DNA of 51,571 bases, from positions 1 through 51,571 of the forward strand of contig NZ_CCAS010000031.1 of the NCBI RefSeq assembly GCF_000612625.1. The letters run 5' to 3'. Of the stretch, positions 34,344 through 44,258 are shown piece after piece. The number at the start of each line of letters is the position of its first letter. Positions within the stretch are counted from its first letter, which is position 1. This stretch comes from Neobacillus jeddahensis. GTDB lineage: Bacteria; Bacillota; Bacilli; Bacillales; Cytobacillaceae. The position numbers and the translations under genes were made by a program. The notes below the pieces were generated by a model. That model searched no databases. It was not told where the DNA came from and saw only the letters and a list, made by a program, of their open reading frames with translations.

Positions 34344-35747
34344 CTAACCAATCTCTCCTGCTCCCGAAAGGCAGCTAGCCAGTAATCTGACCCCTTCTTC
34401 AATTTCTTCTATTGATAATCCACCAAATCCTAACATAATATAGGAATTGGCTTCAGAAATAGGATGCATCCAAAACACTAAGGGGGAATACACTTTGACA
34501 CCCTTCTGGAGACCACTTTCGATCAGCTCGGAGGCTGTTTCGCCTTTTATTTTTAATAAGATATGCAGGCCTGACTTTTCTCCTACCATTTGGACTTGCG
34601 TACCCAAATAGTGTTCAATACTCCTTAACAACGCCTGATGTTTTCTTTGATACATCTTGCGCATTCTTCGAATATGCCTTTCGAATTCTCTAGATTGCAT
34701 GAACAGGGCCATTGCCCGCTGAATAATCGGAGAGACAGATTGATTATACGCCGCGAATTTTCGTGCATATTGGTCCACTAGAGAGGGTGGAAGGACAAGA
34801 TAACTTAACCGGACTGATGGCAGGAAGGATTTAGAAAACGTCCCTAAATAAATAACTCTTTCCTCTTCATCCAGGGATTTCATGGAAGGAATCGGCTGCC
34901 CCCGGTAACGGAACTCGCCGTCATAATCATCCTCAATGATGTACCCTCCCGTTTGATTAGCCCATTTTAATAATCGCATTCTTTTTGAAATGGGCAGGAC
35001 CATGCCCATTGGAAATTGGTGAGAAGGCGTTACATATACTGCCTTCGCTCGGCTTGTTTGAATATGGTCCACTGACAATCCGTCCTTCTCAAGGGGTACA
35101 GGGTCTATCTGGCAACCCTCGTCTTCTAAGACCGCTCGTACTCCACTATATCCCGGTTCTTCCAAGGCCACGGTTTTTTCCCGAAGCTCTAAAAGGCGGC
35201 AAATTAATGCGATGGAGGCCTGTGTTCCAGCTGTTATCACAATCTGTTCTGGCGCTTGACGAACCCCTCTGGATTGCAGTAAATAGTTTGAAATCTCCCG
35301 CCTTAATGCCCACTCACCCTGTTTTTCACTATACTGAAAGTTCTCTTGATCCACTGCGTCTGACAGGCATTTCTTCCACTGTTTCAAGGGGAATTTTTCA
35401 AGATCGATATTGCCATATTCAAAATCAACCAGGACCTCGTTTGCTGGCTTATTCTCCAACCGAGGAGGTTGTTCCACCTTATTCAGATGCAGTGAAGGCA
35501 TCTCCATCTCGGCTACCCATATTCCACTTTTAGGAACACTTTCAAGATAACCCTCTGATTGCAGCTGCTGGTACGCTGCCTCAACCGTGTTCCGGCTGAC
35601 CTTTAAATGAATCATCAGCTGGCGAATGGATGGCATCCTCATTCCCGGCAAAAGTCTGTCCTCTTCAATTTCCTTCTTAATCCAATGATACAACTGGCTG
35701 TATAACGGCTCTGGCAGCTCCTTTTGTAAAAATGGGGTCAGTTCCAC
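34344..35747 (-). CDS. MocR/PdxR-type regulator (GntR HTH plus aminotransferase-like domain)
   Basis: The product is 467 residues from GTG 35747, with GGAGG 7 nt upstream; an upstream ATG at 35792 lies within the operator region. An N-terminal GntR winged helix (about 12-80, with MPSIRQLMIHLKVSRNTVEAAYQQL) is joined to a class I aminotransferase fold. The PLP-binding lysine is in GTFSKSF (K306); DDYDGEF is the conserved aspartate segment. Such proteins use PLP as effector, not for catalysis. It is divergent from a PNPOx-like gene, with two direct repeats in between, so it probably controls vitamin B6-related expression. Confidence 0.9.
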   Translation of the reverse strand: MELTPFLQKELPEPLYSQLYHWIKKEIEEDRLLPGMRMPSIRQLMIHLKVSRNTVEAAYQQLQSEGYLESVPKSGIWVAEMEMPSLHLNKVEQPPRLENKPANEVLVDFEYGNIDLEKFPLKQWKKCLSDAVDQENFQYSEKQGEWALRREISNYLLQSRGVRQAPEQIVITAGTQASIALICRLLELREKTVALEEPGYSGVRAVLEDEGCQIDPVPLEKDGLSVDHIQTSRAKAVYVTPSHQFPMGMVLPISKRMRLLKWANQTGGYIIEDDYDGEFRYRGQPIPSMKSLDEEERVIYLGTFSKSFLPSVRLSYLVLPPSLVDQYARKFAAYNQSVSPIIQRAMALFMQSREFERHIRRMRKMYQRKHQALLRSIEHYLGTQVQMVGEKSGLHILLKIKGETASELIESGLQKGVKVYSPLVFWMHPISEANSYIMLGFGGLSIEEIEEGVRLLASCLSGAGEIG

Positions 35748-35783
35748 TGCTACTCCTCCATCTGTCCCTATTATTTTTTTAAA

Positions 35784-35805
35784 ATCTGGCACTTTTATCA
35801 GGCAC
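35784..35805. promoter_or_regulatory. MocR-type direct-repeat operator
   Basis: ATCTGGCAC (35784-35792) and ATCAGGCAC (35797-35805) repeat directly at 13-bp spacing between the divergent genes. PdxR/MocR proteins typically bind direct repeats. Confidence 0.55.
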
Positions 35806-35856
35806 AGGAATTTTTTAAAATTATTTTAACATTTAAACAAAAGGATGGGATGGAAA

Positions 35857-36402
35857 ATGCAAAAGATTCGCCAAGAAAAATTAGTATGTACAGATGATCA
35901 GCGTATTGATCAGTTTATAAATCAAACACGAATCGGTTACCTTGGATTAACGGATGGGGAGCATCCTTATGTTGTTCCATTGAATTTCACTTGGATGAAT
36001 GGGGCTATCTATATTCACGGAGCGGCACAAGGGAGAAAAATAGAGTTGATTCATGCCAATCCCAACTGCTGTTTCACCATATCTGAAGATTACGGAACGA
36101 TGGTAAGCCCAATCCCCGCCAAGACAGATACAGCTTACATGAGTGTGATGCTGTTCGGCGTACTCGAAGCGGTAACGGATATAACCGAAGCGACCGCGGC
36201 CATGCAAGCCATGCTCGATAAGTACGTGCCAGGCTATTATGATAAAAGCCTACCCCAATCCCATGTTGAAAAATACCGTTCTTCACTAGGAAGTCATACA
36301 GCTGTGTTTAAACTTACTCCCAAAGGGCGAACGGCAAAAGAAAACCAATTGGATCCGAAATGGGCTTTTTATCCGGGGAGGAATGTGGGGATGGATGTCT
36401 AA
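35857..36402 (+). CDS. Pyridoxamine 5'-phosphate oxidase-like flavoprotein
   Basis: The product is 181 residues when started at ATG 35857; an ATG four codons earlier has poorer ribosome-site spacing. It has the FMN-binding split-barrel pattern of the PNPOx-like family: RIGYLGLTDGEHPYVVPLNF and IYIHGAAQGRKIELI, then FTISEDYGTM and MLFGVLEAVTD. Members bind FMN or F420/heme; many act in flavin redox or detoxification (nitroimidazole-like group). It is divergent from a MocR regulator that uses PLP as effector, so a link with vitamin B6 or flavin balance is likely but unproved. Confidence 0.82.
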   Translation: MQKIRQEKLVCTDDQRIDQFINQTRIGYLGLTDGEHPYVVPLNFTWMNGAIYIHGAAQGRKIELIHANPNCCFTISEDYGTMVSPIPAKTDTAYMSVMLFGVLEAVTDITEATAAMQAMLDKYVPGYYDKSLPQSHVEKYRSSLGSHTAVFKLTPKGRTAKENQLDPKWAFYPGRNVGMDV

Positions 36403-36432
36403 ACGAAGTTTTTGGGACAGGACAAAGAAGAA

Positions 36433-36452
36433 AGCGGAGTAATCACTCCGCT
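36433..36452. terminator. Terminator of the GH1 gene
   Basis: AGCGGAGT-AATC-ACTCCGCT; on the minus strand TTCTTCTTTG follows. The PNPOx-like gene converges on it from the other side. Confidence 0.65.
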
Positions 36453-36457
36453 CCCGC

Positions 36458-37960
<1,503 letters not shown>

Positions 37961-37972
37961 CTAAAACAAAAG

Positions 37973-38875
37973 TCAGTCCTTCTGCCGCTGCAAAAAGTGG
38001 TACAAGGCACCGATTAAATTAGAATCATTGCCAAATTGGCATCTTTCCACTTGGACTGTTAAACCCTCTTGTTCATATTTCAATTGTTGCAATGTTGCAT
38101 TAATCTGTTCGACAAATCCCTCGCGATGACTGATGGCGCCGCCAATCAAAATCTTCTCCGGGTCGATAATAAATTGTAAATTATATATGCCGACAGCAAG
38201 CCGTTGCAAAAACTTCCCAATCTCATCCTGTACGTCTGTGTCCCCATTTTCAGCAAGCTCAAAAATCTTTTTACCGGTAAGAACATCGGGATCCACGTCT
38301 TTTCGTTTGGCCACCTGATTAATCAAGCCGCCCACAGCCGCTAAAGAACTCCACGTTTCCCCTGCTCGCCGCCCTAAGTAATCCTCCATTATCATATAGC
38401 CAAATTCTCCGGCAAAACCATTCTTCCCATGGCGGACCTTTTTATCAAGAACCACTGCACCGCCAATACCGGTGCCAATCACAATACAAAGATAGTCCTT
38501 TACATCCTTTGCTGCGCCAATCCAGCCTTCCGCCAGTCCAGCACAATTCGCATCATTTTCAAATTCAACCGGTAACTGTGTCCGTTCCTGAAGCAGTTCT
38601 TTCATATTTGGTCCATGAATAAAAGGGAGTGCCGTAACTCCCTCAATGATTCCGGTTTCAACATTCACTGCACCGGGCATACTGACGGCCAGCCCTTTTA
38701 ATAGATAGTCCTTTTGAAACTCCTTAACGATGGAATCGACCATATCCATGAACATGGTCAGACTTTTTTTCGGAGTGGGAACGGAAGATTTCTGAATAAA
38801 ACCACCCGTTTCATCCATAAGGGCATATTTAATTGAGGAACCTCCAACATCAAGTACCGCGTAGTAATTCACCAT
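37973..38875 (-). CDS. ROK family sugar kinase, probably BglK-type beta-glucoside kinase
   Basis: The 300-residue cytoplasmic kinase has ATP-binding DVGGSSIKYAL (9-19), catalytic Asp108 in ENDAN and GTGIGGA (134-140). The zinc motif C-x-C-G-x2-G-C found in bacterial glucokinases and NagC-type ROK proteins is absent; the corresponding region reads GEFGYMIMEDYLGRRAG. Its lack and the neighbouring phospho-beta-glucosidase suggest a BglK-type enzyme that phosphorylates cellobiose-like beta-glucosides with ATP. GGAGGG precedes the ATG by 4 nt. Glucokinase activity is the alternative. Confidence 0.78.
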   Translation of the reverse strand: MVNYYAVLDVGGSSIKYALMDETGGFIQKSSVPTPKKSLTMFMDMVDSIVKEFQKDYLLKGLAVSMPGAVNVETGIIEGVTALPFIHGPNMKELLQERTQLPVEFENDANCAGLAEGWIGAAKDVKDYLCIVIGTGIGGAVVLDKKVRHGKNGFAGEFGYMIMEDYLGRRAGETWSSLAAVGGLINQVAKRKDVDPDVLTGKKIFELAENGDTDVQDEIGKFLQRLAVGIYNLQFIIDPEKILIGGAISHREGFVEQINATLQQLKYEQEGLTVQVERCQFGNDSNLIGALYHFLQRQKD

Positions 38876-39020
38876 TTACCCTCCAATCAACCCTACATTT
38901 TAGAAAAAAGTCTATTTTCGTAAACAATGTTTTTAATGTCATGAATGGTGGGGTAAATGACATCACACCATCCTGATCATCTGGTTTATCAGCAAATCTA
39001 TAAAAAATACTGCTAGCTCC

Positions 39021-40046
39021 TCACCGGATCGTATGATTTGTTCCGCATGATTCCCTGACAATTAATTCGGAGTCAATAAAAACCGGTTTTAATTGTGACC
39101 TGTCGTTAATTAAATCATCGAGCATATAGGCAGATAATTTCCCAAACTTCTCTTTATCCTGTTTCACCGTCGTCAGTTTGGGATTACTATAGCGGCAGGC
39201 TGCAATATCATCACAGCCGACGATCCGGATGTCTTGCGGACAGTTTAAGCCGGCCTCTTTAATTGCTTGCAATGCCCCAAGTGCCATCAAATCCGAGGTA
39301 GCAAAAATAGCCTCAGGCAGCTTTTTACATTGGAGTATTTGCTTCATCGCCACATAACCGCTTTCCTCATGGAAATCACCATATTGAATCCAGTCATCGC
39401 GAATTTCAAGTCCAAATTGATTCATTGCTTCTAAGAAACCTTGTTTGCGATATGTAGAAACAGCAGAATCAAACTTGCCGCCAATATAACCAATTTTTTT
39501 TATCGTATGAAGATATAAATACTCGACCACTTTTCTCGACAAATCCACATTATCGGTCATAATGTAGCTTGCTTTTGGTCCTTTTAACTCAATATCAATC
39601 CCGATGCAAGGCAAGCCTTCCAAAGCTAAATCGTAGGTAGTTTCCTCCACTTCCTCCCCGGCAATGATCAAGCAGCCATCCACATTGAAATGCCGGCATC
39701 TTGCTAAATAGCTGCCATTATCAGAATGAAAGCGTTCATTTGAAAACATTAAAATATCGTATCCGAGTAAACCTATATTTCTTTTAAAAGAAGAAATAAC
39801 CTCATTGAAATAAGGGTGGGTCATATCCACATTGATTTTCCCAGCATAAATTAACCCGATTAAATTTGACTTTTTCGTTGCCAAAGATCTGGCAGAAAAG
39901 TTTGGCTCGTAACCATTTTGGTTAATAATATCCATAACCTTTTTCTTTGTACTTTCGCTTATTCCTTCGTAGTTGTTGATAACCTTTGAAACGGTGCCTT
40001 GAGAAACACCTGCCAATTGCGCAATATCTTTAATAGTTAAATTCAT
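39021..40046 (-). CDS. LacI family regulator of the beta-glucoside locus
   Basis: The 341-residue protein begins MNLTIKDIAQLAGVSQGTVS, a textbook LacI helix-turn-helix, with the minor-groove hinge near YEPNFSARSLATKKS. The remaining residues are a sugar-binding periplasmic-protein fold. AGAAGGGA is 6 nt before the ATG. It sits inside the sugar locus between the permease and kinase genes. GAAACCG-type sites upstream of the binding-protein gene are its likely operators. A glucoside or its phosphate is the probable inducer. Confidence 0.9.
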   Translation of the reverse strand: MNLTIKDIAQLAGVSQGTVSKVINNYEGISESTKKKVMDIINQNGYEPNFSARSLATKKSNLIGLIYAGKINVDMTHPYFNEVISSFKRNIGLLGYDILMFSNERFHSDNGSYLARCRHFNVDGCLIIAGEEVEETTYDLALEGLPCIGIDIELKGPKASYIMTDNVDLSRKVVEYLYLHTIKKIGYIGGKFDSAVSTYRKQGFLEAMNQFGLEIRDDWIQYGDFHEESGYVAMKQILQCKKLPEAIFATSDLMALGALQAIKEAGLNCPQDIRIVGCDDIAACRYSNPKLTTVKQDKEKFGKLSAYMLDDLINDRSQLKPVFIDSELIVRESCGTNHTIR

Positions 40047-40135
40047 CTTAATCCCTTCTATGTTCCAATAATATAGTAGTTTATTTTTAGATTACTAGGA
40101 GTTTCAATAGATAACAATAAATTTGGCAGGAATGC

Positions 40136-40978
40136 TTATTTCACAGAGCCATCAGTAATACTCGATATGAATAATCGATTAAATAATAAGAAAACCACTA
40201 ATAGCGGGACCGTTGCCCAGAATACACCTGACATAATCATCCCGAAGTCCACATTTCGGGTATTGCTTAATTGGGCTAATGCTACCTGAATCGTATAATT
40301 TTCCGGATCTCGGAGCACGGTAAACTGCCATAGGAACTCACCCCATGCTGCCGTAAAGACAATAATACCTAAAGTGGCAAAGGCCGGCAGAATAATCGGA
40401 AGGATAATACTACGATAGATTCGAAAGTTTGAGCAGCCGTCCAATTTTGCCGCTTCGATTAGCTCATCAGGGACCGATTCACTGATATATTGCCTCATGA
40501 GAAAGATGCCCAAAGGATTTAAAAAGAACAAAACCATTACACCTGGTAAGGTATCCAGCAATCCCGCTTTCGATATCAGAAAATATTGCGGGATTAAGCC
40601 TAATTGCGGCGGAATAATCATTGTTAACAGAATCGCGGCAAAGAGGATATTTTTCCCACGGAATGCAAACTTCGCAAAAGCAAAACCGGCTAATGAACTA
40701 ATGAATAAGACAACCAGCGTCACAACGGCACAAATCACAAAGGAATTCCACATCGAATGGAAGAAATCAATTTGATTTAATACCTTTTTAAAGTTTTCAA
40801 CCAGCAAATTCCCTGGTGTAATCGTGGGAGGAATCGAGTTATAGGCCGAACTTGGACTAGTGGCCATCACAAACATCCAATAAAACGGAAACAACGATAA
40901 TAATGCAGTAAGGGACAAAAATACATAAATGAGGAGTTTTCCAACGGACAACTTTCTTGCCTTTTCTAAATTATTCAT
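40136..40978 (-). CDS. ABC sugar importer permease, MalG type
   Basis: The 280-residue protein has six membrane helices and the EAA loop EAAKLDGCSNFRIYRSIILP (about 177-196) that docks the ATPase. The start overlaps the preceding permease stop by 4 nt (ATGA) with GGAGGGG upstream. No ATPase gene is present; in Bacillus a shared ATPase such as MsmX usually serves these carbohydrate importers. The overlap with the MalF-type gene and the nearby glycosidase indicate beta-glucoside import. Confidence 0.92.
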   Translation of the reverse strand: MNNLEKARKLSVGKLLIYVFLSLTALLSLFPFYWMFVMATSPSSAYNSIPPTITPGNLLVENFKKVLNQIDFFHSMWNSFVICAVVTLVVLFISSLAGFAFAKFAFRGKNILFAAILLTMIIPPQLGLIPQYFLISKAGLLDTLPGVMVLFFLNPLGIFLMRQYISESVPDELIEAAKLDGCSNFRIYRSIILPIILPAFATLGIIVFTAAWGEFLWQFTVLRDPENYTIQVALAQLSNTRNVDFGMIMSGVFWATVPLLVVFLLFNRLFISSITDGSVK

Positions 40979-41934
40979 TGTCCACCCCTCCTCTTCCTGC
41001 CGATACCAGACGTTAAGAATACATTGATTGCCGCAAACACTGAGATCAACACTAATAAAATGATCGCTGTGGCTGATGCGGTACCAAAGGATTGTAATTT
41101 AAAGGCATCACGATACAAATACATCACGATCGTCATCGCCTCATCCCTCGTAAAGGCACTTGTTCCAAGAAATACAGTCGGTTCAGAAAAGAGCTGAAGT
41201 GCCCCAACAGTTGAAGTAAAGACTGTAAGCACGATAAACGGCTTCAGCATGGGCATCGTAATAAACCTGAGCTGCTGGAATTTATTTGCCCCATCAATGG
41301 TGGCAGCCTCATATAAATCATTTGGGATACTTTGAATCCCTGCCAGATAAATAATCGTGTTATAGCCGACCCACCGCCAAAAAACCATAATCGAAATGGC
41401 AATTTTCGTTCCCCATTCTGAACTTCCCCAATTCACCGGATCAAGCCCCGCTAGACTTAATACATAATTGACTAAGGAAGATTCATGATCACTAAACAAC
41501 ACACTGAAAATAAGGGCTACCGCCACCATTGACGTAATATAGGGCATAAAAATGGTGACTCTGAAGAAGTTTTTAAATTTAAGAAAGGCAAGATTTAATA
41601 AATAGGCAAAAATAATTCCAAACACTAATTGCGGGGCAGTTCCCATGATTCCCATGACAATCGTATTATAAACCGACTTCCAGAAAAGGGGATCTGTCAA
41701 GACCACTTTAAAGTTATCCAATCCCGCAAATGTCATCGGGCTTAGGCCGTTCCATTTTTGAAATCCTAAATAAATACTAAATAATACCGGATACAGGCCA
41801 ATAATCGCAAAAATTATAAAGAAAGGGGCAATGTATAAATAGCCGGAAATCATGTCTTTTTTTGCTTCAGACCTGTACCGCTTCTTTCTTACCTTTACCT
41901 TATTAGTTACAGTATTCGCTTTCACTGGATCCAT
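40975..41934 (-). CDS. ABC sugar importer permease, MalF type
   Basis: The product is 319 residues from ATG 41934 (GAGGTGTGAAA directly upstream; an earlier in-frame start at 41976 lacks a site). After a basic tail (KVKVRKKRYR) it has about six helices and the EAA loop (EAATIDGANKFQQLRF). It pairs with the MalG-type permease downstream, which it overlaps by 4 nt. It forms half of the transmembrane channel of the sugar importer. Confidence 0.92.
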   Translation of the reverse strand: MDPVKANTVTNKVKVRKKRYRSEAKKDMISGYLYIAPFFIIFAIIGLYPVLFSIYLGFQKWNGLSPMTFAGLDNFKVVLTDPLFWKSVYNTIVMGIMGTAPQLVFGIIFAYLLNLAFLKFKNFFRVTIFMPYITSMVAVALIFSVLFSDHESSLVNYVLSLAGLDPVNWGSSEWGTKIAISIMVFWRWVGYNTIIYLAGIQSIPNDLYEAATIDGANKFQQLRFITMPMLKPFIVLTVFTSTVGALQLFSEPTVFLGTSAFTRDEAMTIVMYLYRDAFKLQSFGTASATAIILLVLISVFAAINVFLTSGIGRKRRGGQ

Positions 41935-42028
41935 TTTCACACCTCGTTTCCCATCAAAGGTGGAAGTGGCGCACACCTTACCGGGTCACGCCAAATCCGC
42001 CTTCCCACTTTTCTAGTAATCTATTGGA

Positions 42029-43327
42029 TTATCGGCTTAACAAACCTTTGGCGCGCTTAACGGCATCTTTCCATTCTTTTTCTGGATCTGTTCCTTTATT
42101 TTGAACGTTCTTCAAGGCATTCAGTACCTCAGAATAAATTGGGAAGTATTTTTCCCCTTTATAAACCGCTCCATTGATATCTTGGGCAGCTTTTGCAAAC
42201 ACTGGTGCAGTTGATTGCCCGCCAAAGAAGGCATCTTCATTCGTTTTGAAGGCATCCATTTCATATACAGATTGTGCAGATGGGAAAAGTCCCTTGTCTT
42301 GGAAGGATTTCAATTGATTGTCTGGAGAAATTAACCATGATGCAAATTTATACGCTTCTTTCGCATTTTTCGTTTCGTTTGGAATGGCGATGAAAGAGCC
42401 GCCCCAGTTTGCAGCAAATTCAGATGGCAGAGTCGCAACTTTCCATTTACCGGTTGCTTCTTGTGCATTGCCTTCCATCCAGCCTTTTAACCAGCCAGCC
42501 CCTAATTCAGCAGCAAATTCCCCTTTATTCACGGCATTTGCCCACTCTGGTGACCACATTTCGAATTTCCCAACAATACCTAATTTATTTAATTTCACGG
42601 CATAATCATAGGCATCTTTAACGGCGTTCCCATCCTTTTCTAGCAACAACTCCCCTTTAGGGTTGAGGAATGTTTCCCCAGCACCGTCTAAGTAAGCTCT
42701 GAATGCCATTTCAATACTATCTACAAATGGCTTTCCTGTTTTTTCTTTCACTTTAAGTCCCGCTTCTTCAAATGCAGCTGGTGAATTGATCAATGCTGTC
42801 ACTTCTTCCGGATCGGTTGGCAGACCTGCAGCCTCAAATACATCTGTTCGATAGTACAATGCTTTCGGGCCAATATCCGTTGGCAAGCCAATTAAGAAAT
42901 CACCTTTGTCGTTTTCGCCTGTTTTCCATTTCCAATCGAGGTACTGATCCTCAATATCCTTTGCACCAAGATCATATAAGTTTTCAAATCGGTCCTGTGC
43001 CGCTTTAAAACGGTCTAGTTGGTCAATTTCCAACATGGTAATATCTGGTGCCCCGCTTCCAGCGGATAAAGCGGTAAATAAGGCATCATGATGCTCTGCC
43101 GTTTCAGCCGACCTTACTTTAATTTTGACACCTGGATTTTTTTCTTCATATGCTTTCGCTAAATCTTCATATCCAGTAGCACCGAATGTCCAGAAATTCA
43201 ACGTTACTTTTTTATCTCCACTTTTACCTTCGTCAGAAGAAGCCTTTTCATTTCCATTACACGCTGCTAGTGACAATGCAAGAGCCGTTGATAATCCGAT
43301 CGCAGCCAGTTTTTTCAAGCTTTTCAA
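42029..43327 (-). CDS. Sugar-binding lipoprotein of the ABC importer
   Basis: The 432-residue protein starts at TTG 43327, with AGGGGG 8 nt upstream. A lipoprotein signal ends LSLAAC with the lipidated cysteine at 23. The mature part is a family 1 solute-binding protein (NFWTFGATG, VKIKVRSAETAEHHDALF, APDITMLEIDQLDRF). It captures the sugar outside the membrane and delivers it to the two permeases. It is the first gene of the locus, and three GAAACCG-type operator-like sites lie 80-220 nt upstream. Confidence 0.93.
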   Translation of the reverse strand: MKSLKKLAAIGLSTALALSLAACNGNEKASSDEGKSGDKKVTLNFWTFGATGYEDLAKAYEEKNPGVKIKVRSAETAEHHDALFTALSAGSGAPDITMLEIDQLDRFKAAQDRFENLYDLGAKDIEDQYLDWKWKTGENDKGDFLIGLPTDIGPKALYYRTDVFEAAGLPTDPEEVTALINSPAAFEEAGLKVKEKTGKPFVDSIEMAFRAYLDGAGETFLNPKGELLLEKDGNAVKDAYDYAVKLNKLGIVGKFEMWSPEWANAVNKGEFAAELGAGWLKGWMEGNAQEATGKWKVATLPSEFAANWGGSFIAIPNETKNAKEAYKFASWLISPDNQLKSFQDKGLFPSAQSVYEMDAFKTNEDAFFGGQSTAPVFAKAAQDINGAVYKGEKYFPIYSEVLNALKNVQNKGTDPEKEWKDAVKRAKGLLSR

Positions 43328-43403
43328 TTGAGATACCCCCTATTATTGTTTTGTCAGACTTTCAACTAATGGAATGCTGCTACCACCCTCCTTTACATTC
43401 AAA

Positions 43404-43417
43404 GGAAACCGGTTTCT
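43404..43417. promoter_or_regulatory. LacI/CcpA-type operator 1 of the sugar locus
   Basis: GGAAACCGGTTTCT contains the perfect palindrome GAAACCGGTTTC, 77 nt before the binding-protein start. Confidence 0.65.
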
Positions 43418-43450
43418 ATAAATAGTTTAGTAGTTTTATGTATTAAGCCC

Positions 43451-43464
43451 GGAAACCGCTTTCA
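43451..43464. promoter_or_regulatory. LacI/CcpA-type operator 2 of the sugar locus
   Basis: GGAAACCGCTTTCA, close to a cre box as well as to operator 1. Confidence 0.55.
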
Positions 43465-43527
43465 TAAGTGATTATAAATCCATTTTCCTAAAAAATCAAC
43501 CAAAATTTCATAATTTTTCCTCTAAAT

Positions 43528-43543
43528 CAGAAACCGCTTTCCT
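43528..43543. promoter_or_regulatory. LacI/CcpA-type operator 3 of the sugar locus
   Basis: CAGAAACCGCTTTCCT, sharing GAAACCGCTTTC with operator 2. Confidence 0.5.
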
Positions 43544-43550
43544 TGAGTGT

Positions 43551-43576
43551 GCCACGGGGACGGTTCTGGTGGCCAC
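43551..43576 (+). repeat. Family 1 repeat, partial copy
   Basis: GCCACGGGGACGGTTCTGGTGGCCAC, then a degenerate CACGGGAACTGTTC. It lies between the sugar operators and the thrS promoter. Confidence 0.6.
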
Positions 43577-43641
43577 AATTAGCCTAAAAAACACGGGAAC
43601 TGTTCGTATGGAGTTCTGAAAAAAATCTTGTTTTCCGCCTA

Positions 43642-43670
43642 TTGACCTTTTCAGTTTTTTGTATTAATAT
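43642..43670 (+). promoter_or_regulatory. Promoter of the tandem T-box/thrS transcript
   Basis: TTGACC, 17-nt spacer, TAATAT. The transcript would start near 43677. Confidence 0.65.
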
Positions 43671-43676
43671 TGGCAA

Positions 43677-43952
43677 CAATAATTATTCAGAAATCAAGTG
43701 AAGCTGTGATAAGGACATGAGTCATTCGAAAATTTTCTAAAAGAGAACAGGGTCATTGGCTGGAAGCCCTGAAGAATACACGAATGATTGACCACCTTGG
43801 AGCTATGTTAGGGAAATGGGTAACCAGAGTATCTTCCATCGGTAAATCCGTTATCTTTTCGAGCAAAAAACATGCGGAATTATGTGTTTTTTGGAATTAG
43901 GGTGGTATCACGACCGCACTCGTCCCTATTGTTGGGAGGAGTGCGGTTTTTT
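43677..43952 (+). ncRNA. T-box riboswitch 1 (threonine)
   Basis: Stem I (with CATTCG/CGAATG pairing) encloses GGCTGGAAGCC and a probable ACC threonine specifier (43791-43796 has ACCACC). The T-box motif AGGGTGGTATCACGACC lies at 43899-43915. The terminator ACCGCACTC/GAGTGCGGT with TTTTTT ends at 43952. Uncharged tRNA-Thr would favour antitermination. Confidence 0.9.
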
Positions 43953-43971
43953 AATTCAAAAAATTAGAAGT

Positions 43972-44226
43972 GATCGCGTTGAAAAGGACATGAATCATTC
44001 GTACATTTTCTTAGCAGAGAACAAGGCCATGGCTGGAAGCCTTGAAGAATTCACGAATGATTTACCACCTTGGAGCTATGTCGGGGAAATGGGCAACCAA
44101 AGTATCTATCATCGGTAAATCCGTTATCTTTTCGAGCAAAAAACATGCGGAATTATGTGTTTTTTGGAATTAGGGTGGTATCACGACCGCACTCGTCCCT
44201 ATCGTTGGGAGGAGTGCGGTCTTTTT
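43972..44226 (+). ncRNA. T-box riboswitch 2 (threonine)
   Basis: A second complete copy lies 273 nt downstream: GGCTGGAAGCC, ACCACC (44064-44069), AGGGTGGTA (44172-44180) and terminator 44186-44226. About 90 nt ending in the terminator region are identical with copy 1, while stem I has diverged. Both must be read through to reach thrS. Confidence 0.9.
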
Positions 44227-44258
44227 GTATTTATTTTAATAAATTAGGAGGAATAATC

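Noticed and set aside
43882..44118. 78-codon + strand frame and the in-frame extension of thrS to 44070
   Set aside because: Both lie in the T-box RNA; the strong SD and the class II core support the thrS start at 44259.
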